64,000 bases of DNA from WHSP01 sp040905505 (GCA_040905505.1 JBBDRL010000002.1:1-64000), one strand, 5' to 3'. Shown: positions 16,356 through 24,733, counted from the first letter of the stretch. Notes: generated from the sequence alone by a model not told the origin. Numbers and translations: made by a program.

Positions 16356-18236
16356 TCAGGTGTCTGGCGTGGGCCGTTCATCGAGCTCGACGAGACGCCA
16401 TCCGTCGATGAAACGGCGAAGTGCGGCCGGCCCCGTAGGGCCGACGTCGAGCGCGGGGGCCCCGGCGGTCACCATGGACCGATCGATCGCCGCGAGCTCC
16501 GCGGTTTCGGCGGCCCTGTCGCGGAGCGGCTGCCCGTGCTCGTGCAGGGCGCGGTTCACCAGCAGCGCACCGGCCTGGATCTGCAGCTCGCGGAGCCGGG
16601 GCAACAGCCGCGCGGTCTCCGGAACGCTCAGGGATTCAGGCAATGCGACGGCCAGGAAGAAGGTATCCGAGCCATCCGCCAGGCGTACGCGCAATTCACG
16701 GAGCTGACGCGAGAGCCCCAGGACCCGTTCACCGACCCCGGTCAGCGAAACGACCTCGCGGTATTTCAGGAACAGTCTCAGCAGCGCGTGGGCCCACTCG
16801 ATGGCCAGCTCCGGCATCTCCAGAAGCCGGAGTAGATGACCTGTCGGGGCCGTGTCGAGGACCAGGGCATCATAGGGCCGATCCTCAGTCACGTCAATGA
16901 CTTCCATCAGCGCCATCAGCTCGTCGACCCCCGGCGGCGCGAGGTCGACGAGCGCCTCCACGACGTCCTGGTCGAGGGCCGCCGACGTGCCGCTCGAAAG
17001 GAACCCGGCGAACAGTTCGTCGACCTCCGCGCGGTACCGCCCGCGAAAGGTACTCCAGGCCGCTCCGGCGTCGAGCTGCTGGGCGGTGAGCCCCGGTACC
17101 CCACCGATATCGGCAGGCTCGGGACCCACGACCGTCCCCAAGACTTCGGATAAGGACCCCGCCGGATCCAGGCTCAGCAGGAGCACGCCGCCCTCCCGCT
17201 CATCCGCCAGGCGAACCGCCAGCGCAGCGGCCGCCGTGCTCTTGCCGACGCCCCCCTTCCCCCCGACGAAGTAGAGAGACCGATCCAGCGGCGGTAGATA
17301 GCGATCAGCCACGCCGACCCGACCGGCCGCCGGGGTTCGGGACACTGGCCGGGAGGCGGGCGGTGTGGTGCTCGCGCTGTCGGCGAACCGCCTCAGTCCT
17401 TCCACCCCGCGCGGATCGGCGTCCAGAAGCGGAACGTAGATCATCCCCTCGCCGGCGGCGTCACGAGCGACGGGCCCCCGCTGCCGGTTGACGACCACGC
17501 CCGCGGCCGCCACGCCGAGCTGCTCGAGGTGCGACTGCAACCGCAATGTCTCGGGGATTACGACGGCTTCGGAGGTGGTGACCAGCAGGAAGCGACACGC
17601 TTTAGGGTCCCGCAGCAGGCCGTCGAGGGCTTGCAGATCCGATCGGAGGTCGCGCAGGAAGCGGGTCGCGGCGTCCTCGACGTAGGCACCGAAGGTCGAG
17701 GCAACCGCGGCGTGCTTGGCCTCCATCGCCTCCAGTGCCTCGAGCCAGCGGGCGGCGACCTGCGGGAGGCCCAGCAGACGGAGCGTGTGGCCGGTGGGCG
17801 CCGTATCGACGATGAGCTTGCCGCCGAAGTCGCGAGAGAGACGGCTGAGGGAGAGGAGCGCGGCGACCTCGTCCATACCCGGAAGCGCGAGACCCGTCAG
17901 TTCCTGAACGTCCGTGACGTCGAGATAGGTGCCGCGCTCGATCAACGTGCGAATATCCTGGCCGTGCTGATCCAGAAAGCGGACGCGTTCGCGTTCAGGG
18001 TCGACCTCCAGAGCTTCGAGGTCCGGCGCCACCCGCAGGCCCACTCCACCCGCCGGGAGTGTGACGCCGAGCGCATCGCCGAGGGAATGCGCGGGATCCA
18101 CCGATACGATGTTGACCGGTTCGCCGCGGTCGGCGAGCTCGAGCCCGAGCGCCGCCGCCACCGTCGTCTTCCCTACACCGCCCTTCCCACCGACGAGCGT
18201 CAGCCTTTCACCAAGCTTGAGATGCGGGGCGAGCAT
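16356..18236 (-). CDS. Tandem ArsA/GET3-like ATPase in the gas-vesicle operon
   Basis: A 626-residue ATPase made of two homologous halves. Each half has a deviant Walker A, GGKGGVGKTT at residues 16-25 and GGKGGVGKST near 325-334, and each keeps the family signature DTAPTGH (DTAPTGHTLRLLGLP and DTAPTGHLLRLLEMP). This is the architecture of bacterial ArsA and the fold of eukaryotic Get3, which carries hydrophobic tail-anchored proteins. The metal-binding cysteines of arsenite-pump ArsA are not evident, and no arsenic genes are nearby. Its position between gvpF/L and gvpG (12 and 30 bp gaps) implies a role in gas-vesicle assembly, perhaps handling hydrophobic GvpA or supplying the ATPase function usually given by GvpN. 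That role is inference. Confidence 0.85.
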   Translation of the reverse strand: MLAPHLKLGERLTLVGGKGGVGKTTVAAALGLELADRGEPVNIVSVDPAHSLGDALGVTLPAGGVGLRVAPDLEALEVDPERERVRFLDQHGQDIRTLIERGTYLDVTDVQELTGLALPGMDEVAALLSLSRLSRDFGGKLIVDTAPTGHTLRLLGLPQVAARWLEALEAMEAKHAAVASTFGAYVEDAATRFLRDLRSDLQALDGLLRDPKACRFLLVTTSEAVVIPETLRLQSHLEQLGVAAAGVVVNRQRGPVARDAAGEGMIYVPLLDADPRGVEGLRRFADSASTTPPASRPVSRTPAAGRVGVADRYLPPLDRSLYFVGGKGGVGKSTAAAALAVRLADEREGGVLLLSLDPAGSLSEVLGTVVGPEPADIGGVPGLTAQQLDAGAAWSTFRGRYRAEVDELFAGFLSSGTSAALDQDVVEALVDLAPPGVDELMALMEVIDVTEDRPYDALVLDTAPTGHLLRLLEMPELAIEWAHALLRLFLKYREVVSLTGVGERVLGLSRQLRELRVRLADGSDTFFLAVALPESLSVPETARLLPRLRELQIQAGALLVNRALHEHGQPLRDRAAETAELAAIDRSMVTAGAPALDVGPTGPAALRRFIDGWRLVELDERPTPDT

Positions 18237-18266
18237 GACGGAGATGACCGCGCGACGGGGCGGCCA

Positions 18267-18704
18267 TCACTCCCAGTCCAGGTTGAGCTCGACGCTCGCA
18301 CCGTCCGGCGAGGCGAGGCCACGCTTCGGCTCCTCCTCATCATCCCCTTGGTCGCCGCCTGCGCTCTCAGGCGTGGCGATCACATCCTCCGCGACGTTCG
18401 GGGTCGGCTCCGGCTCCCCAGCCGCGACACGCACCGGGCCGCCCGCCATGCCCATGCCGAACTGCTCCCGCCAGAACCGAACGTCCCGCAGACGCTGCAT
18501 CAGCGCCGCCTCCTCGGCCACATACCCATCATCATCTATCTCGCCGAGCTCGAGCCGCATCTGGAGCGACAGCAGCTCCTCCTTGACCGCCTCGTCGTTC
18601 GTCAACTCCTCGCGCACGGTCTGCTCCACCTTGCCCAGCGAGAACCGGGTCAGGAAGCTGGGGCCGGTGACCGGCCAGAAGAGGAGGTGTTTGAGGAGGC
18701 CCAT
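18267..18704 (-). CDS. gvpG: Gas vesicle protein GvpG
   Basis: GvpG is a small accessory protein needed for gas-vesicle assembly. The protein starts GLLKHLLFWPVTGPSFLTRF, a typical GvpG start, followed by a helix with EQTVREELTNDEAVKEELLS and LELGEIDDDGYVAEEAALM. It is 145 residues, longer than usual, because of an acidic, probably disordered C-terminal half. An in-frame upstream start would add 15 residues encoded entirely by heptamer repeat (IPYSLFPIPCS), so the ATG at 18704 was chosen. Confidence 0.85.
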   Translation of the reverse strand: MGLLKHLLFWPVTGPSFLTRFSLGKVEQTVREELTNDEAVKEELLSLQMRLELGEIDDDGYVAEEAALMQRLRDVRFWREQFGMGMAGGPVRVAAGEPEPTPNVAEDVIATPESAGGDQGDDEEEPKRGLASPDGASVELNLDWE

Positions 18705-18711
18705 GGGACTA

Positions 18712-18839
18712 CAGGGAATAGGGAATAGGGAATAGGGAATAGCCGGCACGAGCTCGCGAGGTCGTCATCATCCAAGGGGTCGGCCGCATCGGGAGCAGGC
18801 GCAGGCTATTCCCTGCTCCCTATTCCCTACTCCCTGCCG
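18712..18839. repeat. Paired heptamer arrays, unit GGGAATA (locus F)
   Basis: Inside the gvp operon, four copies of GGGAATA (18712-18746, bounded by CAGG and AATAGCCGGC) face an inverted arm at 18801-18839 bounded by GCAGGCTATT and CCTGCCG. The spacer is about 54 bp. The arms start 8 bp before the gvpG ATG and end 4 bp after the gvpF/L stop, so the pair fills the whole junction. Confidence 0.9.
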
Positions 18840-18843
18840 TTCC

Positions 18844-19626
18844 TCACCCCGTCGCCTTCTCCAGCTTCAGCTTGATGTTCACGAAGTTGTACGGCGGCCA
18901 CGGGCCAGTGTACTTGAAGGAGAGAAGCGCCTCGTACGTCCGAGAGATCTCCTTGACGGCCTCGTCGAACTGCTTCTCGCGGTCACGGTCCACGAGGAAC
19001 GCGGCGTTGAGGATCATCCGGTCGCCGATCGGCTTGTTGGACCGGGAGGCCACGGCGGCGGGCTTGAGCGCCTCGTGAATGTCGCGTACGTACTGGTTCC
19101 CGGCGTCCTCGAGGGCGGCTTCCACGAGCCGGCCGAGCTGCATTCGGGCGAAGTAGGTCGAGCTCTGCGCATTGCGGTTGATCTCGTCCCGCAACCGCCG
19201 GATCTCCTCATTCTCCTCCTCGATCGTGGAGACCACCTTCTCCCGATCCCAGAGCACCTTCAGACCGAACTCGATCTTGTCCTTCATCTTCTCGAGGACG
19301 TCGTCGAACGCCTGATATGTGGACTTCAGCAACTCGACGATGTCTTCCTCGGTGCGGAACAGCGTTCCGAAGCTCATCGGGATGACGGTGTATTCACGCA
19401 TCACCGTCTCGTTGACGAACTCGTGCGCCAGCACGTTTTCACGCGTCGGGTCGTAAATACGTATAGGCGTGTCGCTTACGACTGCCGCGAGACCCTCGTA
19501 GTGCACGGTGTAGACGGCGCTGTTGCCCTCTCCGATCCCGATCTGCCCGAACTCTCGCTCCTTCGGACTCTTGATGATGCAGTAGACGTACTTGCCTTCT
19601 TCCAAGACGTTCGCGTCCTCATTCAT
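18844..19626 (-). CDS. gvpF: GvpF/GvpL family gas vesicle protein (paralogue 3)
   Basis: A 260-residue GvpF/L protein and the most canonical of the three. It begins with a short leader and then KYVYCIIKSP, has VHYEGLAAVVSDTP near residue 45, EYTVIPMSFGTLFRTEED near residue 80, a coiled-coil middle (about 115-175), and ends with FKYTGPWPPYNFVNIKLKLE. It is the first gvp gene in the operon, 51 bp downstream of the DUF456 gene. A heptamer-array pair separates it from gvpG. Confidence 0.92.
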   Translation of the reverse strand: MNEDANVLEEGKYVYCIIKSPKEREFGQIGIGEGNSAVYTVHYEGLAAVVSDTPIRIYDPTRENVLAHEFVNETVMREYTVIPMSFGTLFRTEEDIVELLKSTYQAFDDVLEKMKDKIEFGLKVLWDREKVVSTIEEENEEIRRLRDEINRNAQSSTYFARMQLGRLVEAALEDAGNQYVRDIHEALKPAAVASRSNKPIGDRMILNAAFLVDRDREKQFDEAVKEISRTYEALLSFKYTGPWPPYNFVNIKLKLEKATG

Positions 19627-19677
19627 GAGTAGTCCTCGCGCCGAGTGCGCGGTCCGCCAGACCGCCCGCTCCGTGGC

Positions 19678-20163
19678 TCAGCGTGTGAGAGTTAGAAGAG
19701 TGAAAGCGGCGACCGTGATCCCAGCTGCAGTCCGCACGCCCATTGCCGCTGCCTGACCGGCGAGTCTCAAGCGACCCGACCCGCCCGGCTGCCCCGACCC
19801 GCCGGTGAACGCCGCCAGCAGCGCTCCTACCAGCGCGCCTGCCAGCGCGCCGAACATGCTGCCGAGTAGAGGGAATTGTAGTCCCAGCGCAGCACCGACG
19901 CTGCCACCGGCGAGTCCGCCGAATCCGGTACGCCGGCGAATCCCTGCGTCCATTCGTCCGCCCGTGAACGTCGGCTCGCAGAGCTCGGCGATGAGGGCCA
20001 CGAAGAACAGCAGAGCGAGCGGGATGAGCCCGACGCGGTCGAACTCCGTCGCCCACCCGAACAGACCGATGGTTCCCACTTGCAGCCAGATCCCCGGCCA
20101 GCCGAAAGGGATCATCAGGAGCCCGGTCAGGGTCGCCACTCCGAGCAGGAGGTATGCCAGCAC
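19678..20163 (-). CDS. DUF456 family membrane protein
   Basis: A 161-residue membrane protein with helices at about 1-40 (MLAYLLLGVATLTGLLMIPF), 45-65, and a glycine/alanine-rich pair at 80-115, and a final helix near 140-158. The early LLMIPFGWPGIWLQV motif and the Gly-rich helices (GGSVGAALGLQFPLLGSMFG) match the DUF456 family, whose function is unknown. It starts 3 nt after the dehydrogenase stop and precedes the first gvp gene, so it may be co-transcribed with the gas-vesicle genes. There is no evidence that it is a gas-vesicle component. Confidence 0.75.
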   Translation of the reverse strand: MLAYLLLGVATLTGLLMIPFGWPGIWLQVGTIGLFGWATEFDRVGLIPLALLFFVALIAELCEPTFTGGRMDAGIRRRTGFGGLAGGSVGAALGLQFPLLGSMFGALAGALVGALLAAFTGGSGQPGGSGRLRLAGQAAAMGVRTAAGITVAAFTLLTLTR

Positions 20164-20166
20164 CCG

Positions 20167-21201
20167 TCAGTACCCGGCGGTCTTGTCGACCGTGTTCAGC
20201 AGCGTCTCACCGGCCTCGTACCGCTCGAGATTCTCGAGGATGAGGTCGACCTCGCGCCGCCAGAAGCGGTGGGTGGTCGGCGAAACATGGGGGGTGATGA
20301 GCACGTTGGGAAGACGCCAGAGCGGTGAATCCGGAGGAAGCGGTTCCTCGGCGAACACGTCCAGCCCGGCGCCGCGCAGGTGCCCGGCCGCGAGCGCCTC
20401 CGTGAGGGCGGTCTCATCGAGCAACTCCCCGCGCCCGACGTTGATGACGACGGCCTCTTTTCGCAAGAGGGCAATTCGCTCGCGGTGCAGCAACCCCTTC
20501 GTTTCCGGCGTCAGCGGAAGTGAGACGACGAGGTAGTCGGATTCACCGAGAACGCGTTGGAGCCCCCCGGAGCCGGACAGTTGCTGCACGCCGGTCGCCT
20601 TCGGGTCCGGGCGCCGCCGATAGGCAAGGACCTTCATGCCCAGGGCCATAGCACGCTCTGCCACGGCCTTGCCAATGCCCCCGTAGCCGAGGAGCCCCAC
20701 CGTTCTGCCGGCCACTTCGTGGACCGGAGAATCCGCGGCGTCGAAGGGTGATCGGTCCCACTGCCGCGCCTGCTGGGCGCGGACGGCGAAGTCGAGGCCG
20801 CGTGCGAAATAATGCATCATACCGACGATCGTGTCGGCCATCGGCTCGGCGTGCGTACCGGCGGAGTTGGTCAGGATCACCGGTGACGCGCGCATTGCGG
20901 GATACAGCGAGCCGCCGATCCCCGTGGTTGCCGAGTGCACCCAGCGAAGCGAACCGCCGCTCTGGGCGGCGGCTCGGAAGAGTGGCTCGGGAAGGCCGAA
21001 GCCGAGATAGATCTCGGCGCCCGGAATGGCCGCGATGGCCTCGGGAGCGGCAGCCCCTCCGTCGCCCAGGCCGTCGACCGGGGAGTCGACGACCACGACC
21101 TCGAGCCGATCGGGCGCCGCCGAGCGGATCTCGTCGATCGCCCAGTCGGGCACTGTCCAGATCGGTCGCTCATCTCGCAGATTGACGACGAGGCTCGGCA
21201 T
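20167..21201 (-). CDS. D-isomer-specific 2-hydroxyacid dehydrogenase
   Basis: An NAD-dependent cytosolic dehydrogenase of 344 residues. The Rossmann motif is GLLGYGGIGKAVAERAMALG near residue 170. The catalytic Arg lies in VINVGRGELLDETAL near 250, Glu in GLDVFAEEPLPPDSPLW near 280, and His in ITPHVSPTTHRF near 305. These fit reduction of a 2-keto acid to a D-2-hydroxy acid or the reverse. The substrate cannot be told; it is not a clear SerA because the ACT domain is absent. Adjacent dapB and the gvp operon do not give a pathway. Confidence 0.88.
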   Translation of the reverse strand: MPSLVVNLRDERPIWTVPDWAIDEIRSAAPDRLEVVVVDSPVDGLGDGGAAAPEAIAAIPGAEIYLGFGLPEPLFRAAAQSGGSLRWVHSATTGIGGSLYPAMRASPVILTNSAGTHAEPMADTIVGMMHYFARGLDFAVRAQQARQWDRSPFDAADSPVHEVAGRTVGLLGYGGIGKAVAERAMALGMKVLAYRRRPDPKATGVQQLSGSGGLQRVLGESDYLVVSLPLTPETKGLLHRERIALLRKEAVVINVGRGELLDETALTEALAAGHLRGAGLDVFAEEPLPPDSPLWRLPNVLITPHVSPTTHRFWRREVDLILENLERYEAGETLLNTVDKTAGY

Positions 21202-21303
21202 ACTCGGTGGCTACGGGTTCAAGGTGGGGCCGGTTGCGATGCTACGCGCCCGGACAGCCCACGCCGAGCATGCGCGCCAATCCTGCCAGGTGTGAATGGG
21301 AAG

Positions 21304-22095
21304 TCAGAGGCCGAGGACGTCACGCATCGAATAGCGGCCGGGCACGCGCCCGGCGATCCAGGCGGCGGCGCGAAGGGCTCCGGCCCCGAACAGCGCCCTG
21401 TCCGACGCACGGTGCGTCAGCTCGATGCGTTCGAGCTCGCCGATGAAGTGAACGCAATGGTCGCCCGCGACGTCGCCGCCACGGAGCGCGTGGAACCCGA
21501 TCTCGTCGGCCGGCCGCGCGCCGGGTCGCCCCGATCGGCCGTCCTTCCGAACCGCCTCGAGGTCGAGCTTCCGCCCCGCCGCCGCGGCGCGCCCCAGGGC
21601 CAGTGCGGTGCCGCTGGGTGCGTCTTCCTTCCGGCGGTGGTGCACCTCGACGATCTCGATGTCGTACCCGGCACCGAGTGCGGCGGCGGAGCGCTGCGTC
21701 AGCGCGATCAGCAGGTTCACCCCGACGCTGAAATTCGCAGCCGTGAGCACCCCCACCTTTTCGCTCGCGGCCTCGATCAGTCGTTCCTCGGGCGGACCCA
21801 ACCCGGTGGTCCCGACGACCAGGGCACAGCCCGCCTCCATCTCGGCATGGCGAGTGAGAATCGACTCGAGAAACTCCGGAGCGGAAAAATCGATCAGGAC
21901 ATCGGCGGCCTTCAGGAGGTCGCCGGCTTCGGATGGCGTGACGAGCAGCGGGAGTGCGGCGGAGACGTCACCCTCCGCATCGCGGTCGATGCCGCCAACA
22001 ACACGAAATGCCGGATCCTCCGCAGCGAGCTCCGTGACGATCCGGCCCATCCGCCCCCGCGCCCCACTGACCGCCAGCGCTACCGATTCAGCCAC
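21304..22095 (-). CDS. dapB: 4-hydroxy-tetrahydrodipicolinate reductase DapB
   Basis: DapB reduces the product of DapA to tetrahydrodipicolinate in the DAP/lysine pathway. The 263-residue protein has a Rossmann motif VSGARGRMGRIV near residue 10, VVGTTGL near 92, NFSVGVNLL near 120, the catalytic EVHHRRKEDAPSGTAL near 150 and the C-terminal AAAWIAGRVPGRYSMRDVLG. All expected catalytic His and Lys residues are there. It starts 3 nt after dapA ends, so the two are coupled. Confidence 0.96.
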   Translation of the reverse strand: MAESVALAVSGARGRMGRIVTELAAEDPAFRVVGGIDRDAEGDVSAALPLLVTPSEAGDLLKAADVLIDFSAPEFLESILTRHAEMEAGCALVVGTTGLGPPEERLIEAASEKVGVLTAANFSVGVNLLIALTQRSAAALGAGYDIEIVEVHHRRKEDAPSGTALALGRAAAAGRKLDLEAVRKDGRSGRPGARPADEIGFHALRGGDVAGDHCVHFIGELERIELTHRASDRALFGAGALRAAAWIAGRVPGRYSMRDVLGL

Positions 22096-22098
22096 CGA

Positions 22099-23001
22099 CT
22101 AGACTCCCGCGGGCATCGCAATGCCCGCTGCCCGCATGCGCTCATGAAGTATCCGCATCGTCTCGTCCGTCAGCGGCGTGAGTGGAAGGCGCACTTCGCC
22201 CGCATCGAAGCCGAGCGCCCGGACGCCCGCCTTCACGGGCACCGGATTCGGCTCCTGGAAGAGCGTCTGTACAACCTGCAAGTAGCGGAACTGGATGGCG
22301 CGCGCCTCGTTCAGGTCGCCCTCGAGGAACGCGTAGGCCATGCGCGAGACATCCGACGGGACCAGGTTGGCCAGGACGGAGATCACGCCGACGCCGCCGA
22401 ATGCCAGGATCGGCAGCACCTGGTCGTCATTGCCGCTGTAGATCGCGATCCGGTCCGCGAGCCGACGCGCCAGCTCGGCGATCTGCGACACGTCACCGCT
22501 CGCCTCCTTGACTCCGATCACCCGCGAATCACTGGCGAGCTCCTCGATCGTCTCCGGCAGAACGTTGCACGCCGTTCGGCCGGGGACGTTGTAGACGATC
22601 ATCGGTAGGTCGCCCGCCTCGAGAACCGCTCGAAAATGCGCGAGCATCCCGCGCTGCGTCGGCTTGTTGTAGGGCGGTGGCGAGGCGAGCAGCGCGTCGG
22701 CGCCCGCGTCCTCCGCCGCGCGGGCGAGCCTCGCAACCGCGGCGGTGTCGGTGCCGCCGACCCCCGCAACCAGTGGGATGCGGCCGCCCAGTGCGTCCGC
22801 GGCGACCTCCACGACCCGCGCCTGCTCGGCAGGCGACATAGTGGCCGCCTCGCCCGTGCTCCCACACACGACCAAGGCATCGACGCCCTCGCCGACCTGG
22901 AATTCCACCAGCTCGCGAAGCACCGCTTCGTTGAGCCCCCCCCCATCCTCGAAGGGAGTCACAAGGGCGACGCCTGCACCTCTGAACAGCGGGTTATTCA
23001 T
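22099..23001 (-). CDS. dapA: 4-hydroxy-tetrahydrodipicolinate synthase DapA
   Basis: DapA condenses pyruvate and aspartate semialdehyde, the first committed step to DAP and lysine. The 300-residue TIM barrel has GVALVTPF near residue 10, GSTGEAATMS near 47, SPPPYNKPTQ near 107, the catalytic Tyr in VYNVPGRTACN near 137, and the Schiff-base Lys in VIGVKEASGD near 165. It is immediately upstream of dapB and 21 bp downstream of a zinc-ribbon gene on the same strand. Confidence 0.96.
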   Translation of the reverse strand: MNNPLFRGAGVALVTPFEDGGGLNEAVLRELVEFQVGEGVDALVVCGSTGEAATMSPAEQARVVEVAADALGGRIPLVAGVGGTDTAAVARLARAAEDAGADALLASPPPYNKPTQRGMLAHFRAVLEAGDLPMIVYNVPGRTACNVLPETIEELASDSRVIGVKEASGDVSQIAELARRLADRIAIYSGNDDQVLPILAFGGVGVISVLANLVPSDVSRMAYAFLEGDLNEARAIQFRYLQVVQTLFQEPNPVPVKAGVRALGFDAGEVRLPLTPLTDETMRILHERMRAAGIAMPAGV

Positions 23002-23022
23002 CTTCGGCGGCAGTGGGCCCGT

Positions 23023-23340
23023 TCAGTCCCGGTTGAGGTCCAACACGTCTCCCGGCATCGTCTCGCCTTCGGCATCGTCGGCGCGGAGATCGCGCTCGGT
23101 GGAATCACGAAAGTCCTGCGATGCTTCGGAATCCTCATTCGTGTAAAAGCTGCGGAAGACGGTGTTGCGACACTTCTCGCACGACATTTCCTCCGGCGGC
23201 TCCCCCTCCGCAAAGTAGTACTCCGTCCCACACTTGTAACAGACGAGCGTGAGAACACCCTCGCCAGCCTCCGCGGCGCGCCCGTGCGCCGCCTCACCCG
23301 ACCCCGCTGCGTTCCGCGGCTCCTGGTATCGCTCCTCCAT
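23023..23340 (-). CDS. Small zinc-ribbon protein
   Basis: A 105-residue protein with a zinc ribbon of the form CYKCGTEYYF ... EEMSCEKC near residues 33-58, followed by an acidic tail. The two CxxC pairs should bind one zinc ion. The N-terminal ~28 residues are low-complexity and may be disordered. It is 21 bp upstream of dapA on the same strand, but nothing ties it to lysine synthesis. The function is unknown. Confidence 0.7.
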   Translation of the reverse strand: MEERYQEPRNAAGSGEAAHGRAAEAGEGVLTLVCYKCGTEYYFAEGEPPEEMSCEKCRNTVFRSFYTNEDSEASQDFRDSTERDLRADDAEGETMPGDVLDLNRD

Positions 23341-23412
23341 GGTCCCTCCCTTCGCTCGTTCGCCCGACTGTGAACGCCAGCGAAGAGGTGCACAAGGTGT
23401 ACCGGGGGGAGA

Positions 23413-23533
23413 CGGCAGGGAATAGGGAATAGGGAATAGCCAGCAACGGCATTCGGGCCGGCCACCGTTCGTGGAGCTGACGCACGGAGCTTCTGCAGGC
23501 TATTCCCTACTCCCTATTCCCTATTCCCTGCCG
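23413..23533. repeat. Paired heptamer arrays, unit GGGAATA (locus G)
   Basis: Three copies of GGGAATA at 23413-23441 and an inverted arm of about four copies at 23495-23533 flank a 53-bp unique spacer. The right arm ends exactly at the trpS stop codon. The bordering sequences (CGGCAGG and GAATAGCC) are the same as at loci F and H, although the spacers differ. Confidence 0.9.
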
Positions 23534-24499
23534 TCATGCCAACCCCACCGCTCGCTTCACTCGCCCGAACGTCTCCTGCGCGACCGCTCGGGCGCGGTCG
23601 GCGCCGTCGGCGAGGATGCGGTCGACGGCGTCGGGATCCTGGAGCAGTGCATCGCGGCGATCACGGAACGGCTCGAAGTGATCTCGGATCGCCTCGAACA
23701 GGCGCTGCTTGAAATCGCCGTAGCCGATGCCGCCGGCGCGGAAGTCGTCCTCCATGCGTCGTACTTCTTCCGGTGAGGCGACGAGCCGGTACAGCTCGAC
23801 GATCGTCGATCCCTCCGGGTCCTTCGGCGCATCCAGCGGTGTCGAGTCCGTGACGATTCCCATCACGCGCTTGCGAAGCTTCTTCTCCGGCATGAAGAGC
23901 TCGATCGTGTTGCCGTAGCTCTTGCTCATCTTCTGACCGTCCAGCCCGGGAATCGTGGCCACCTGTTCGGCGATTTCGGGGTGCGGAAGCTTGAGGACGT
24001 CGCCGTACGCCTCGTTCATCTTCCCCGCGATGTCACGCGCGATCTCCAGGTGCTGCTTCTGATCCTTTCCGACCGGGACCACGTCGGCGTCGTAGAGTAG
24101 AATGTCAGCCGCCTGCAGCACCGGATACGCGAACAGGGCGTGCATCGCGGGGATGCCGCGGGCGACCTTGTCCTTGTAGGCGTGCGCACGCTCGAGAAGC
24201 CCCATTGGCGTGACCGTGCTGAGAACCCACATCAGCTCGCCGTGCTCCGGAACGTCCGACTGGCGGAAGAACACGCTACGCTCGGGATCGATGCCGCAGG
24301 CGAGGAAGTCGATCGCAGCCCGACGTGTATAATCCCGCAGCGCCTCCGGCTCCCGCACCGAGGTCAACGCATGCAGGTCTACAATGATCGCGAAGACTTG
24401 CCCGCGAGCCTGCATCTGCACGAGCGGGCGAATCGCTCCGAAATAATTGCCCAGGTGGAAGCCGCCCGAGGGCTGGATTCCGGTGAGAATTCGCTTCAT
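23534..24499 (-). CDS. trpS: Tryptophanyl-tRNA synthetase TrpS
   Basis: A class I aminoacyl-tRNA synthetase charging tRNA-Trp. The 321-residue protein begins KRILTGIQPSGGFHLGNYFG with the HIGH-type motif, has the tryptophan-binding ILLYDADVVPVGKDQKQHLE near residue 135, and KMSKSYGNTI near residue 192. The length is normal for the bacterial enzyme. It lies downstream of the OmpA-like gene on the same strand but is separated by a strong hairpin, so it probably has its own promoter. Confidence 0.97.
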   Translation of the reverse strand: MKRILTGIQPSGGFHLGNYFGAIRPLVQMQARGQVFAIIVDLHALTSVREPEALRDYTRRAAIDFLACGIDPERSVFFRQSDVPEHGELMWVLSTVTPMGLLERAHAYKDKVARGIPAMHALFAYPVLQAADILLYDADVVPVGKDQKQHLEIARDIAGKMNEAYGDVLKLPHPEIAEQVATIPGLDGQKMSKSYGNTIELFMPEKKLRKRVMGIVTDSTPLDAPKDPEGSTIVELYRLVASPEEVRRMEDDFRAGGIGYGDFKQRLFEAIRDHFEPFRDRRDALLQDPDAVDRILADGADRARAVAQETFGRVKRAVGLA

Positions 24500-24516
24500 C
24501 GATTCGCTTGATTGTC

Positions 24517-24626
24517 ATTCCCGCGCAGCGAGGCCCAGCAGTCTCACTGCGGATGCGGGAATCCCATAGGCCCGCGGCTCCGCCGAGATCCCAGCCAATG
24601 TACTGGATTCCCGCGTGCGCGGGAAT
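24517..24626. repeat. Cluster of ATTCCCGC...GCGGGAAT inverted repeats
   Basis: Two inverted repeats of the same core lie upstream of trpS. The first has arms ATTCCCGC (24517-24524) and GCGGGAAT (24555-24562); the second, 24607-24626, is the compact palindrome ATTCCCGCGTGCGCGGGAAT. The latter fits the ATTCCC-N8-GGGAAT form of the dispersed dRS3-type repeats known from Neisseria. Degenerate half-copies continue to about 24660. They may be remnants of a REP-like element. Confidence 0.7.
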
Positions 24627-24733
24627 GACTGGAGCGGGATGCGCTGGACCGGGATGCGCGAATGACTGAAATGACTGACGGATGGACCAAGGGAGGATGC
24701 GGAATCACCGAAGGGACGTCTGCAACGACGTAA

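Noticed and set aside
16356..18236. Arsenite efflux ATPase (ArsA proper)
   Set aside because: No arsB, arsD or arsR nearby, metal-binding cysteines not evident, and the gene is embedded in the gas-vesicle operon.
18705..18749. Longer GvpG start (15 extra residues)
   Set aside because: The extension is encoded by heptamer repeat and reads as a periodic IPYSLFP pattern; family homology begins at MGLLKHLLF.
18712..18839. Heptamer arrays considered as CRISPR-like repeats
   Set aside because: Units are 7 nt in direct tandem without spacers between them; paired arms are inverted and no cas genes are present.
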